Below, one piece after another: positions 33,052-42,084 of a stretch of 64,000 nt of DNA. A program made the position numbers and the translations under genes. The notes under the pieces were generated by a model, which saw only the letters and a list, made by a program, of their open reading frames with translations, was not told where the DNA came from and did not search any database. Numbering within the stretch: position 1 is the stretch's first letter; every line of letters starts with the position of its first letter. Origin of the DNA: Novosphingobium sp. RL4 (lineage in GTDB: Bacteria; Pseudomonadota; Alphaproteobacteria; Sphingomonadales; Sphingomonadaceae); contig NZ_CP141944.1 of assembly GCF_035658495.1 (NCBI RefSeq), positions 3,561,402 through 3,625,401 on the forward strand, in the 5' to 3' direction.

Positions 33052-35277
33052 GTGAGCGGACTGGAAGCGCTGCTGATCAAGGCAAGAGGCGCGGCGAAAA
33101 GAGGCGAGACGGAAGCGGCGCGGGCGTTCTACCGCGAGGCGCTGGACCGTTTTCCCCGCAACGGCCGGGCAAGGTCGGCGCTCCTTGCGCTCGAAGCTGC
33201 CAACACCGATCCGCCGCCCGCCGAAATCGACCAGATGGTATCCGCCTATCGCTCCGGCCGCCTCGAAGATGCGGTGCGTGAGGGTGCCCGGCTCGCCGCG
33301 GCCTTTCCGCAGAGCTTCACCGTCCACAACCTGCAAGGCGCGGCGCTGCTCGCGCTCGGCGTGCTTCCGGCCGCCGAAGCCGCATTCCGCCGCGCCATCG
33401 CGGCCGATCCCGAAGCGGCAGCCTGCTGGAACAACCTTGCCATCACCTTGCGCCGCCAGAACCGGTTCTCCGAAGCCGAGGACATCTACCGCAAGCTGAT
33501 CGCCCGCCACCCCCGCTATGCCGACGCGCGCTTCAATCTCGCGAACCTGCTGGACGCGCAGGAACGCCCGGCGGAAGCCGAAGCGGAGTTCGCCGAAACC
33601 GTCGCCCTCGATCCGGGCTATACCGAGGCCCATTACAACCTCGGCAACCTGCTCGCAAAGCGCGGCGCCCGCGCCGAGGCCGTCTCGGCCTACCGGCGCG
33701 CCGTGGCGCTGCGGCCCGGCCATGCCCTAGCCTATAACAACATGGGCGGCGAACTCCTGCTGCTGGGCCGCCTGGACGATGCCCTGGGCGCCTATGACAG
33801 CGCGCTGGAGGCCGACCCCGGCAATACGCAGGCCATCGTCAATCGCGGCAAGGCGCTCGTGCTGAAAGGCGACCTGCCTGCCGCCATCGCCGCCTTCCGC
33901 AAGGGCTGGGACCTCGATCCTGCCGACCGCTCCGCGCTGCTCCAGGCCCTGTTCGAGGAAGCCCACATCTGCGACTGGAGCAACCGCACCGAATTCGCGC
34001 TGACCGACGCCCCCTCGGCCGCAGCCGTCCAGCCGTTCGCGGCACTGCCCTTCGTGGACGACCCCGCGCACCAGTACCGCCGCTCGCTCGCCTGCGCGGC
34101 CGTGAAGTTCGCACCGCCCCCGGCGACACTGCCCGAACCGCCCCCTGCGGCGGACGGCCGAATCCGCGTCGGCTACTTCTCCGCGGACTTTCACGACCAT
34201 GCAACGATGTACCTGATGAGCGGCCTGTTCCGCGAGCATGACCGGGCGCGCTTCGATATCCGCCTCTACAGCTACGGCCCCCGCTGCGATGGCGACGCCT
34301 CGCGGATAGCCCTGCGCGGCCATGCCGACGCCTTCACCGAGATCGGCGACCTGACCGACGCCGAGGTCACGGCGCTGGCAAGAGCGGACGGGCTGGACAT
34401 CGCCGTCGACCTCAAGGGCTACACGCGCGGCACCCGCACCGCGATGTTCGGCGGGCGCCTCGCCCCTGTGCAGGTCAGCTACATGGGCTATCCCGGCACC
34501 ATCGGCCACCCTTGCATGGACTACTTCATCGCCGATGCCGCAACCGTGCCTCCGGGCGGCGAAGCGTGGTTCACGGAGAAGATCGTGCGCCTGGCCCATT
34601 GCTATCAAGCCAACGACGAGCGCCGCTCGATCGTGGCGGACAGCAGAGGCCGCGCCGGCTGGGGCCTGCCGGAGCGCGGCTTCGTGTTCTGCTGCTTCAA
34701 CCACACCTACAAGATCGGGCCGGGCGAGTTCGATATCTGGATGCGCCTTCTCGATCAGGTCGAAGGCAGCGTGCTCTGGCTGCTGCGCTCCAACCGCTGG
34801 GCCGAGGAAAACCTGCGCCGCGAAGCCGGGCTGCGCGGCATCGATGCGACGCGGCTGGTGTTCTCCGCCGGAGTGCCGCATGGCGAACATCTGGGCCGCC
34901 TCGCCCTGGCCGACCTGTTCCTCGATACCTTCGCCGTCAACGCCCATACGACCGCAAGCGATGCGCTCTGGGGCGGATTGCCGGTGCTGACGATGCCCGG
35001 CCGCCAGTTCGCCGCGCGGGTTGCCGGAAGCCTCGTGCGGGCGGTGGGCCTGCCCGAACTGGCCGTGCCGGACCGCGACGCCTACGAAGCCACGGCCCTC
35101 GCGCTCGCGCACGATCCGCGCGGGATGCGGCACTTGCGCCAGCGCCTTGCCGCGAACCGGCTCACAAGTCCGCTGTTCCGCACCGTTTCCTATACCCGGC
35201 GGGTGGAGGCGGCCTTCGAGGAGATGCACAGGCGAAGACTGGCAGGGCTTGCACCGGATCATTTCGAAGTGCCGTGA
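33052..35277 (+). CDS. TPR-GT41 (OGT/SPINDLY-like) glycosyltransferase
   Basis: 741 residues. The N-terminal half (~5-330) consists of TPR repeats (for example YTEAHYNLGNLLAKRGARAE and ALAYNNMGGELLLLGRLDD). The C-terminal half is the GT41 catalytic region: RIRVGYFSADFHDHATMYLM, DIAVDLKGYTRGTRT, QVSYMGYPGTIGHPCMDYFI, FVFCCFNHTYKIGP and TTASDALWGGLPVLTMPG, the UDP-sugar-binding blocks of SPINDLY-type bacterial OGT. It likely O-glycosylates proteins; flagellin and other targets are known for relatives, but the target here is unknown. GTG 33052 has a strong site (ggagggg); the frame also runs back through tRNA-Gly copy 2, which is not coding. Confidence 0.9.
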   Translation: MSGLEALLIKARGAAKRGETEAARAFYREALDRFPRNGRARSALLALEAANTDPPPAEIDQMVSAYRSGRLEDAVREGARLAAAFPQSFTVHNLQGAALLALGVLPAAEAAFRRAIAADPEAAACWNNLAITLRRQNRFSEAEDIYRKLIARHPRYADARFNLANLLDAQERPAEAEAEFAETVALDPGYTEAHYNLGNLLAKRGARAEAVSAYRRAVALRPGHALAYNNMGGELLLLGRLDDALGAYDSALEADPGNTQAIVNRGKALVLKGDLPAAIAAFRKGWDLDPADRSALLQALFEEAHICDWSNRTEFALTDAPSAAAVQPFAALPFVDDPAHQYRRSLACAAVKFAPPPATLPEPPPAADGRIRVGYFSADFHDHATMYLMSGLFREHDRARFDIRLYSYGPRCDGDASRIALRGHADAFTEIGDLTDAEVTALARADGLDIAVDLKGYTRGTRTAMFGGRLAPVQVSYMGYPGTIGHPCMDYFIADAATVPPGGEAWFTEKIVRLAHCYQANDERRSIVADSRGRAGWGLPERGFVFCCFNHTYKIGPGEFDIWMRLLDQVEGSVLWLLRSNRWAEENLRREAGLRGIDATRLVFSAGVPHGEHLGRLALADLFLDTFAVNAHTTASDALWGGLPVLTMPGRQFAARVAGSLVRAVGLPELAVPDRDAYEATALALAHDPRGMRHLRQRLAANRLTSPLFRTVSYTRRVEAAFEEMHRRRLAGLAPDHFEVP

Positions 35278-35408
35278 AGGGAAGGCCCGCGCTTCGGCCA
35301 TTTCGGAAAATCTCCGCCTGGCGCGCGCGCCAAGCTCCCCCCTTCCCCTTCGGCGAGCCGAATGGCACACCCGATCCTGCAAGCATAATATCAAAAAAGA
35401 GTGGGATC

Positions 35409-36704
35409 ATGGACGCTGGGCAAATCTACGCGGCGAAGCTGACGACGGCCGACCGGGCAGTCATGGCCATCGAAAGCGACAGCGACCTGGCGATGGGCAT
35501 GGCGGTGGGCGAACCACCCGCGATCCTCGCCGCCCTTGCACGCCGGGCCGAGGCGGGAAAGCTGAGCGACTTGCGCGTCTGGTATCTGCTTTCGCAGGTC
35601 CATTCCGGATCGACGATCCTGCGCCGCGAACTGCTTGCCCGCATCCGCCCCCGGTGCCTGTTCATGAGCGGTGTCGAGCGGGCGCTGATCAAGGCCGATC
35701 CCGCCGCCGAAGCGCTGATAGACTTCGTGCCATGCGCCTTCAGCGGCTCGCCCCGGCTGCTGCGTGACGAGATCGAACTCGATGCCTGCGTGCTTGCCGT
35801 ATCGCCGATGGACGAGAACGGCTTCTTCAGCTTCGGCGCCGCGAACGATTACACCTCGGTCGCCGCGCATTGCGCCAGGACGGTGATCGTGGAGGTGAAC
35901 CCGGCGATGCCGCGCGTCGCCTGCTCGACCCCGCTCCATGTCTCGCAAGTCTCGGCCATCGTCGAGAATCACGTGCCGCTGCTTTCGTTCGGCGCGGCGG
36001 CCGGCTCCCCCGAAGACGAGGCCATCGCCGCCCTGATCGCCGAGATGATCGACGACGGTGCCTGCCTGCAGATGGGCATCGGCAATCTCCCCGCCGCCGT
36101 CTGTCGCCGTATCGAGGACCGCCGCGATCTTGGCATCCACACCGAGCTGCTCACCCCCGCCATGGCCGGACTGGTCCACTCCGGCGCGGTCTCCAACCGC
36201 CTCAAGACGACGCATCCGGGCCGCAGCGTCTATTCCTTCGCGATGGGCGACGAGCCGTTCTACCGCTGGATGGACGGCAATCCGCAAGTCTACTCGCTGC
36301 CGGTGGACGTGGTGAACGACGCTTCGGAGATCGCCCGCAACGACAATGTCGTCTCCGTCAATGCAACGATCCAGGTCGACCTGCACGGCGCCTGCAATTC
36401 GGAATTCATGGGCGGCCGCCAATATTCCGCCGCAGGTGGCCAGCTGGACTTCGTGCGCGGTGCAAGCGCATCGAAAGGCGGCGTCTCGATCATCGCCTGC
36501 CGCTCCACCGCCCAAGGCGGCACGGTCAGCCGCATCGTGCCGAAGCTGGACGGCCCTGTCACGACACCGCGCAACGATGTGCACTGGATCGTCACCGAAC
36601 ACGGCGCCGCCAACTTGCGGGGCAAGACCCTGCGCGAACGGGCGGAATTGCTGATCGGACTGGCGGACCCGAAGTTCCGCGACGAATTGGCGAGAGGACT
36701 CTAG
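35409..36704 (+). CDS. Acetyl-CoA hydrolase/4-hydroxybutyrate CoA-transferase family protein
   Basis: A 431-residue class I CoA-transferase. LAMGMAVGEPPAILAALARR opens the first half; SPMDENGFFSFG, LQMGIGNLPAAV (~218-229), IHTELLTPAMAGLVHSG (about 243-259, with a Glu where the catalytic Glu is expected), NDNVVSVNATIQVDLHG and VTEHGAANLRGKTLRERA follow in the usual order. It transfers CoA between short acyl groups; the donor and acceptor are not predictable. Complete length. Its stop codon abuts the truncated DUF2239 tail. Confidence 0.87.
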   Translation: MDAGQIYAAKLTTADRAVMAIESDSDLAMGMAVGEPPAILAALARRAEAGKLSDLRVWYLLSQVHSGSTILRRELLARIRPRCLFMSGVERALIKADPAAEALIDFVPCAFSGSPRLLRDEIELDACVLAVSPMDENGFFSFGAANDYTSVAAHCARTVIVEVNPAMPRVACSTPLHVSQVSAIVENHVPLLSFGAAAGSPEDEAIAALIAEMIDDGACLQMGIGNLPAAVCRRIEDRRDLGIHTELLTPAMAGLVHSGAVSNRLKTTHPGRSVYSFAMGDEPFYRWMDGNPQVYSLPVDVVNDASEIARNDNVVSVNATIQVDLHGACNSEFMGGRQYSAAGGQLDFVRGASASKGGVSIIACRSTAQGGTVSRIVPKLDGPVTTPRNDVHWIVTEHGAANLRGKTLRERAELLIGLADPKFRDELARGL

Positions 36705-36847
36705 GCGGCGATCTTCCCGGTTTCGAGGAAGCCTCGCGGCTGCTCTTTGCTGGCAAGCTGGCGGAACTGGCCGCAGCGCTCGCCCCATGGCCAGCCGACT
36801 TGCGCGATCATCTGCTGGAGCTGGCCCAGCTCCGCGCCGAGGACTGA
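36705..36847 (+). pseudogene. Remnant of a DUF2239 family gene (C-terminal ~47 codons only)
   Basis: Immediately after the CoA-transferase stop, a frame without any start codon encodes GDLPGFEEASRLLFAGK and APWPADLRDHLLELA, which match my recollection of the conserved C terminus of DUF2239 proteins (about 190-200 residues). The N-terminal ~3/4 of such a protein is absent. It ends at a normal TGA followed by a good terminator. I read this as a deletion scar: the CoA-transferase gene end was joined to the tail of a former neighbour. A search with this peptide would settle it. Confidence 0.65.
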
Positions 36848-36852
36848 TACGA

Positions 36853-36881
36853 AAAAGGCGGCGCTCGCCGCGCCGCCTTTT
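36853..36881. terminator. Bidirectional terminator between DUF2239 remnant and lysC
   Basis: AAAAGGCGGCGC (36853-36864), loop TCGCC, GCGCCGCCTTTT (36870-36881). A 12-bp perfect stem with A/T flanks on both sides, suited to both convergent transcripts. Confidence 0.9.
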
Positions 36882-36903
36882 CCTGTTCGATCTGTGCGGC
36901 CGG

Positions 36904-38163
36904 TCAGGCGGCAGCGTCGAGCCCGTATGCGGTGTGCAGCACGCGCACCGCCAGTTCGGTCTCGTCCGTGTCGATCAGGACCGAAACCTTGATCTCGCTG
37001 GTCGAGATGGCGATGATGTTGATCCCGCGATCGGCCAGCGTCTTGAACATGGTCGAGGCGACACCGGCGTGGCTGCGCATGCCTACACCGACGACGCTGA
37101 TCTTCGCGACATTGCTGTCGGCGATCATGCGGTAGTAGCCGATCGTCTCCTTGCGCTCTTCCAGCAGCGCCTGCGCACGAACGAGGTCGGCCTGCGGCAC
37201 CGTGAAGGTGACGTCGGTCTCGCCCTTGTCCTTGGCGACGTTCTGGATGATCATGTCGACGTTGATGTTCGATTCCGCGAGCGGCGCGAAGATTGCCGCC
37301 ACGGCGCCGGGACGGTCGGGCACGCGGGTCAGCGTGACCTTGGCTTCGTTCTTGTCGGCGGCGATGCCGGTGATCAGCTGGCGTTCCATGTCGCTTCCTT
37401 CCAGTTCTTCGTCGCTCACGATCATCGTGCCGGGCAGGGTATCGGCGGCGGGCGCGTTCTCGTCGATGAACGAGGACAGCACCTGGACGCGCACCTTTTC
37501 CTTCATGGCCAGCGAGACGGAGCGGGTCTGCAGGACCTTCGAACCGACAGAGGCCAGTTCGAGCATTTCTTCATAAGTGACCAGCGGCAGCTTGCGCGCC
37601 TTGGCCACGATACGCGGGTCGGTGGTGTAGACGCCGTCGACATCGGTGTAGATGTCGCAGCGGTCGGCCTTGACCGCCGCCGCCACGGCAACCGCCGAGG
37701 TATCCGAACCGCCGCGGCCGAGCGTGGTGATGCGGCCATCGGGCGAAACGCCCTGGAAACCGGGGATCACCGCAATCTCGCCGGCAGCCATCGAGGCCAG
37801 CAGGGCGTCGGAATCGAAGTCCTCGATGCGCGCCTTGGCGTGGGCATCGTCGGTCTTGATCGGCAGTTGCCAGCCGAGCCACGAACGCGCCTTGCAGCCC
37901 ATCGCCTGAAGCGTGAGCGCCAACAGGCCCGAAGTGACCTGTTCACCCGCGGCGACGACCACGTCATATTCCGCCGGATCGTAGAGGGCATTGGCTTCGC
38001 GGCAGAAGTTCACGAGGCGGTCGGTCTCGCCGGCCATGGCCGATACGACGACGGCGACTTCGTGGCCCGCTTCCTGCTGGCGTTTTACAATGCCCGCCAC
38101 GCGCCGGATTCGCTCGGTTCCGGCCATCGAAGTGCCGCCGAATTTCATCACGATACGTGCCAA
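36904..38163 (-). CDS. lysC: Aspartate kinase
   Basis: A 419-residue monofunctional aspartokinase feeding Lys, Thr and Met synthesis and diaminopimelate. IVMKFGGTSMAG, VVVSAMAGETDRLV, AAGEQVTSGLL and GRGGSDTSAVAVAAA are the kinase motifs; the C-terminal third has two ACT domains (VTLTRVPDRPGAVAAIF; ISVVGVGMRSHAGVASTMF) for feedback inhibition. The family N terminus M-A-R-I-V-M-K-F aligns with a TTG start at 38163, preceded by ggggag at good distance; an ATG at 38148 is the alternative. Divergent from ubiG. Confidence 0.95.
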   Translation of the reverse strand: MARIVMKFGGTSMAGTERIRRVAGIVKRQQEAGHEVAVVVSAMAGETDRLVNFCREANALYDPAEYDVVVAAGEQVTSGLLALTLQAMGCKARSWLGWQLPIKTDDAHAKARIEDFDSDALLASMAAGEIAVIPGFQGVSPDGRITTLGRGGSDTSAVAVAAAVKADRCDIYTDVDGVYTTDPRIVAKARKLPLVTYEEMLELASVGSKVLQTRSVSLAMKEKVRVQVLSSFIDENAPAADTLPGTMIVSDEELEGSDMERQLITGIAADKNEAKVTLTRVPDRPGAVAAIFAPLAESNINVDMIIQNVAKDKGETDVTFTVPQADLVRAQALLEERKETIGYYRMIADSNVAKISVVGVGMRSHAGVASTMFKTLADRGINIIAISTSEIKVSVLIDTDETELAVRVLHTAYGLDAAA

Positions 38164-38246
38164 GGTGCCACTGCTCCCCGTCGGTTTGTGCGCAGAGAAA
38201 GGATGCGCGTGTGGATAAGAGTCGGGCGCGCTGTTAGGAGGGAGCG

Positions 38247-38996
38247 ATGAACAATGCAACTGCTTCGAACACGCCTTCTCGCGCAACAATCGATCCGAAA
38301 GAGGCTGCTCACTTCGGTTCGCTGGCGGCGGAATGGTGGGATCCCAAGGGTTCCTCGGCCATGCTGCACAAGCTGAACCCGGTGCGCCTTGGCTTTATCC
38401 GCGCCGAGATCGACCGGCACTTCTCCACCGACTCGCGCATGCTGCGCCCGCTTTCGGGCAAACGCGCGCTCGACGCGGGCTGCGGCGCGGGCCTGCTGTG
38501 CGAACCCCTTGCCCGTCTGGGCGCGGCGGTGACGGGTGTGGATGCGGCCGCCGAAAACATCGCGGCGGCCAGCGCCCACGCCGCGGCGATGGGGCTTCCC
38601 ATCGATTATCGCCACGGTGAACTGGGCGCGCTCGGCCTCTCCGGCTTCGACCTCGTCTGCTCGCTGGAAGTGATCGAGCACGTTACCGACAAGGCACTGT
38701 TCATCGGCCAGCTCGCAGATGCGCTGGCGGACGACGGGCTGATGTTCCTTTCCTGCCCCAACCGCACCCCGGCCTCGCGCCTGCTGCTGGTCGAGGCGGC
38801 GGAACGGCTGGGCAAAGTCCCGCGCGGCACGCACGACTGGAAGGAATTCGCCACGCCCGACGAATTGCGCGATCTTGCGGATGGCGCCGGGCTGGTGCTC
38901 GGCGAGCCGAGAGGCATCGCCTGGTCGCCGACGGCGGGGCTGCACCTGTCGGACGATCTGTCGCTGAATTTCATTGCCACGGCGCGGAAGAAATAA
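38247..38996 (+). CDS. ubiG: Ubiquinone biosynthesis O-methyltransferase
   Basis: A 249-residue SAM-dependent methyltransferase performing both O-methylations of ubiquinone. The UbiG start ATIDPKEAAHFGSLAAEWWDP is followed by RALDAGCGAGLLCEPLARLG (motif I) and VCSLEVIEHVTDK, and by the family-specific C terminus GIAWSPTAGLHLSDDLSLNF. A strong ribosome site (aggaggg) precedes the ATG. The ubiB and ubiE genes for the same pathway lie at 58.6-61 kb. Confidence 0.96.
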   Translation: MNNATASNTPSRATIDPKEAAHFGSLAAEWWDPKGSSAMLHKLNPVRLGFIRAEIDRHFSTDSRMLRPLSGKRALDAGCGAGLLCEPLARLGAAVTGVDAAAENIAAASAHAAAMGLPIDYRHGELGALGLSGFDLVCSLEVIEHVTDKALFIGQLADALADDGLMFLSCPNRTPASRLLLVEAAERLGKVPRGTHDWKEFATPDELRDLADGAGLVLGEPRGIAWSPTAGLHLSDDLSLNFIATARKK

Positions 38997-39004
38997 GGAA
39001 TCAG

Positions 39005-39024
39005 GCAGGGGCCATCGCCCCTGC
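39005..39024. terminator. Hairpin between ubiG and the nadR-like gene
   Basis: GCAGGGGC-CATC-GCCCCTGC, a perfect 8-bp stem with tetraloop, 8 bases after the ubiG stop and just before the end of the convergent gene. No long T-tract. Confidence 0.6.
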
Positions 39025-39033
39025 ACCCTGTTG

Positions 39034-39549
39034 CTACCAAGGGCGCGCGTCAGGCTTTCCTATGCCCTCGATAACCGCCCGGGCCTGCGCCTCGCGCTCC
39101 TGCCACGAACCGCCGATCCGCGAGAACGGCACCCCGGCCCGCACCAGCATCTCCTCCGCCAGGGCGGCAAAATGCGCGCGCCTCTCGTCCGAGCCGAAGA
39201 ACCGCGTGCCATCGTCCCGCCACGGAACGTCCGGCGCGAACAGAAGGTAATGGTCCGCCTTGGGATAGCGAAAAAGCACATCCGGCACTTCCCCGAACAA
39301 CATCTGCGCCCATGCGGCGGTCATGAGCTGATCGGTGTCGAACAGGAGCACAGGAGGGCGGGCCGCCATGGCCTTTCGGTTTGCCTCGGCCTGTCCCTCG
39401 GCAATGGCGAAAAGGTCCGCCATCGTCAGGTCCGTGCCGTTTTCCTCGCAATACATGCGGCCGTATTCCGGCACCCAGGGATAGCCCAGCCGCTCGGCCA
39501 GCACCGACTTGCCGGTGCTTTCCGCGCCGTGGAGGCAAACGGTGATCAT
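39034..39549 (-). CDS. NadR-like nicotinamide riboside kinase
   Basis: A 171-residue P-loop kinase corresponding to the C-terminal kinase domain of NadR: VCLHGAESTGKSVLAERLG (Walker A GAESTGKS, ~8-15), PEYGRMYCEENG, LLFDTDQLMTAAW, KADHYLLFAPDVPWRDDGTR. It phosphorylates nicotinamide riboside to NMN. No repressor or NMN-adenylyltransferase domain is present. It overlaps pnuC by 4 bases, giving an uptake-plus-kinase pair for NAD salvage. ATG 39549 starts the homology. Confidence 0.88.
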   Translation of the reverse strand: MITVCLHGAESTGKSVLAERLGYPWVPEYGRMYCEENGTDLTMADLFAIAEGQAEANRKAMAARPPVLLFDTDQLMTAAWAQMLFGEVPDVLFRYPKADHYLLFAPDVPWRDDGTRFFGSDERRAHFAALAEEMLVRAGVPFSRIGGSWQEREAQARAVIEGIGKPDARPW

Positions 39550-40112
39550 GCGGCTTCGGCTTTCTCCGCCGCGATCCATTCGCGCAGGCCCAGCACCGAC
39601 ATCGCCAGCAACACCACGTAGAGCGCGGCTGTCGGCCACAATTCCTTGTAGAGGTAGACCCCGATCGAAGCCACGTCGATCGCGATCCACAGCACCCAGT
39701 TCTCGATACGGCGGAAACCGAGCAGGATCTGCGCGGCGATGCTGGCTCCGGCAATGGCGGAATCCGCATAAGGCAGCGAGGCGTCGGTGAACTTGTGCAT
39801 CACCCAGCCGAGGTTGAGCGCGAGCGCGGCCGTTCCCATCACCCAGAGCAGCCGCGCAAAATTCCCCAGGCGGCGCACCGGCACCCGGCTTTCACCGCCG
39901 CCCGCGCGCACCCACAGCACCCAGCCCCAGATCTGCGCGGCAAAGAAGAAGACCTGCAGCCCTGCCTCGCCGTAAAGTTTCGCATCCCAGAACACCAGGA
40001 AGTAGAGCGCGACCATGGCCATGCCGAACGGGTAATTCCACACGCTGCGCCGCACGAGGAGCGCGATATTGGCAAGGCCCAGTGCCGCCGCCGCCCATTC
40101 GATCGGATTCAT
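39546..40112 (-). CDS. pnuC: Nicotinamide riboside transporter PnuC
   Basis: A 188-residue inner-membrane protein with about seven TM helices. SVWNYPFGMAMVALYFLVFW and RRIENWVLWIAIDVASIGVYLYK are the two PnuC signature repeats, carrying the W-N-Y/F-P-F-G and E-N-W substrate-site residues. It imports nicotinamide riboside by facilitated diffusion, trapped by the coupled NadR-like kinase (4-base overlap). Confidence 0.93.
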   Translation of the reverse strand: MNPIEWAAAALGLANIALLVRRSVWNYPFGMAMVALYFLVFWDAKLYGEAGLQVFFFAAQIWGWVLWVRAGGGESRVPVRRLGNFARLLWVMGTAALALNLGWVMHKFTDASLPYADSAIAGASIAAQILLGFRRIENWVLWIAIDVASIGVYLYKELWPTAALYVVLLAMSVLGLREWIAAEKAEAA

Positions 40113-40159
40113 CGCGATGCTTCAGCCGTTCTGCCTGATGGTCATGAGCGCCGGCGCCG

Positions 40160-40507
40160 TCAGCCGAGCGCCGCTTCCCATTCGGATTCCTTGAAGCCGA
40201 CCAGCAACCCGCCGGAAAGCTCGACCACCGGCCGCTTGATGCAGCTGGGATTGGCGGCCATGATCGCAACCGCCCTGGCCGCATCGATATCGGCCTTGTC
40301 GGCATCAGGCAGCTTCCGGAAAGTAGTCCCGGCCCGATTCAGCAGCTTTTCCCAACCGACCTGAGCCACCCACTTCTGAAGCAGGGCCGCATCCGCGCCT
40401 TCCTTCTTGTAGTCATGGAAGGTGTAGTCTGCGCCTCGTGCCTCAAGCCACTTCCGCGCTTTCTTGACGGTGTCGCAGTTGGGGATGCCGTAGAATTCGA
40501 GGCTCAC
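40160..40507 (-). CDS. ArsC/Spx-family (YffB-like) reductase-fold protein
   Basis: A 115-residue thioredoxin-fold protein. LEFYGIPNCDTVKKARKWLEARGADYTFHDYKK is the YffB/ArsC-like opening with one active-site Cys (NCDTV, ~10), and AANPSCIKRPVVELSGGLLVGF the C-terminal conserved block. Genuine arsenate reductases have CxxxxxR with more partners; this subgroup is better described as Spx/YffB-like and its substrate is unknown. GTG start at 40507 with aaggac 8 bases upstream. It follows an ABM-domain gene by 4 bases. Confidence 0.85.
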   Translation of the reverse strand: MSLEFYGIPNCDTVKKARKWLEARGADYTFHDYKKEGADAALLQKWVAQVGWEKLLNRAGTTFRKLPDADKADIDAARAVAIMAANPSCIKRPVVELSGGLLVGFKESEWEAALG

Positions 40508-40511
40508 GTCG

Positions 40512-40817
40512 TCACGTCCTTCGGAAGTGGGATACCCGCGGCGAATCGCAGGTGAACAGGGTGTAGCTCTCGTAGTAGCCTTCCCGCCCGCGCTTTTGCA
40601 CGACGATATGTTCGGCATGGCGGGCCCAGCCGCGCGCGGAAGGTTCGTCATCCCATTCGGACATCGCGATCACTTCGCCGTCGTCGCTCACGTAGCTCTT
40701 GAAGGAGATGAAGCCCGGCTGCTGCCGTGCAAGCACTTCCATATGGTCGGCGTCGGCCACATAGGCCTCCGCGTCGATGTCGGTGCGTTTGCGGTTACGG
40801 AAAACGACAAGAAACAT
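40512..40817 (-). CDS. Antibiotic biosynthesis monooxygenase (ABM) domain protein
   Basis: A 101-residue ferredoxin-like ABM protein: MFLVVFRNRKR, DHMEVLARQQPGFISFKSY, VIAMSEWDDEPSARGWARHAEHIVVQKRG. The pattern of a single ABM module with W and H in the second half fits the family, which includes haem-degrading and quinol monooxygenases; function undefined. It is the first gene of a two-gene unit with the ArsC-like protein. Confidence 0.85.
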   Translation of the reverse strand: MFLVVFRNRKRTDIDAEAYVADADHMEVLARQQPGFISFKSYVSDDGEVIAMSEWDDEPSARGWARHAEHIVVQKRGREGYYESYTLFTCDSPRVSHFRRT

Positions 40818-40998
40818 GGCAGACCCTGTTGTTCAATTTTGACCGCTCCTAGCGCCGACCGTTCGCGCCGGACAAGCGCAGGAACAACCGCTTCCGCTGA
40901 AATTCCGGTCATGCACCCATAACGGGACGATCCGCGCGCATGCTTCTGTCGCGCGCGCGAGGCTGGACAAACCGATGCTTGCGCGACAAAGCGCCCGG

Positions 40999-42066
40999 AT
41001 GAGCGTGAACACCTTCGGACGCCTGCTGCGTTTCACCACCTGGGGCGAAAGCCATGGGCCGGCCATCGGCGCCGTCGTCGACGGGTGCCCGCCGGGCCTC
41101 GCCATCGACGAGAGCGTGATCCAGCCCTTCCTCGACGCGCGGCGCCCCGGCCAGTCGAAATTCACCACGCAGCGACAGGAGCCGGACCAGGTCCGCATCC
41201 TTTCCGGCGTGTTCGAAGGCAAGACCACCGGCACTCCGATCTCGCTGATGATCGAGAACGTGGACCAGCGCTCGAAGGACTATTCCGAGGTCGCCAAGGC
41301 CTATCGCCCCGGCCATGCCGACTACGCCTATGACGCCAAGTACGGTTTCCGCGATTATCGCGGCGGCGGCCGCAGCTCCGCGCGCGAAACCGCCAGCCGC
41401 GTGGCGGCGGGCGGCGTGGCACGGCTGGTGATCCCGGAAGCGACGATCCTTGCCTATGTCTCCGAGATCGGCGGCGATGCCATCGATATGGCGAACTTCG
41501 ACGCGGCCGAGATCGGCAACAACCCGTTCTTCTGCCCCGACGCGGAGGCTGCGAAGCGCTGGGAGAAGATCGTCGACGATGCGCGCCTTGCCGGTTCCTC
41601 GGTGGGCGCGGTGGTGGAATGTGTCGCCACCGGCGTTCCCGCCGGCTGGGGCGCGCCGCTCTACGGCAAGCTCGATGCAGACCTTGCCGCCGCCATGATG
41701 GGCATCAACGCGGTAAAGGGCGTGGAAATCGGCGACGGTTTCGCCGCCGCGCGCCTCACCGGCGAGCAGAACGCCGACCCGATGCACCCCGGCGCGAATG
41801 GCCCCGAATTCAGCGCCAATCACGCGGGCGGCATTGCCGGCGGGATTTCCACCGGCCAGCCGGTGCTGGTGCGCGTGGCCTTCAAGCCGACCAGTTCGAT
41901 CCTGACGCCGCAGCCCACGATCAACCGCGAAGGCGAAGCGACCGAGCTGTTCACCAAGGGGCGTCACGACCCCTGCGTCGGCATTCGCGGGGTTCCCGTG
42001 GTCGAGGCGATGATGGCGCTGGTGCTGGCGGACCACAAGCTTCTGCACCGCGGACAGTGTGGCTGA
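40999..42066 (+). CDS. aroC: Chorismate synthase
   Basis: 355 residues, FMN-dependent 1,4-elimination of phosphate from EPSP, the last shikimate step. [29 protein letters not shown] is the invariant N terminus with the catalytic His; [36 protein letters not shown] and [21 protein letters not shown] are complete. ATG 40999 is preferred; an in-frame start at 40975 adds an unconserved segment. The stop is 18 bases from the convergent membrane-enzyme gene. Confidence 0.97.
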   Translation: MSVNTFGRLLRFTTWGESHGPAIGAVVDGCPPGLAIDESVIQPFLDARRPGQSKFTTQRQEPDQVRILSGVFEGKTTGTPISLMIENVDQRSKDYSEVAKAYRPGHADYAYDAKYGFRDYRGGGRSSARETASRVAAGGVARLVIPEATILAYVSEIGGDAIDMANFDAAEIGNNPFFCPDAEAAKRWEKIVDDARLAGSSVGAVVECVATGVPAGWGAPLYGKLDADLAAAMMGINAVKGVEIGDGFAAARLTGEQNADPMHPGANGPEFSANHAGGIAGGISTGQPVLVRVAFKPTSSILTPQPTINREGEATELFTKGRHDPCVGIRGVPVVEAMMALVLADHKLLHRGQCG

Positions 42067-42084
42067 AGCCGGGCTGTCCGCCCG

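Noticed and set aside
38210..38218. Perfect DnaA-box sequence TGTGGATAA between lysC and ubiG
   Set aside because: A single 9-mer is expected about once in two windows of this size by chance; there is no second box or AT-rich unwinding region nearby.
40160..40507. Arsenate reductase and arsenic-resistance locus
   Set aside because: The protein is of the YffB/Spx-like subgroup, with no arsR, arsB or acr3 nearby.
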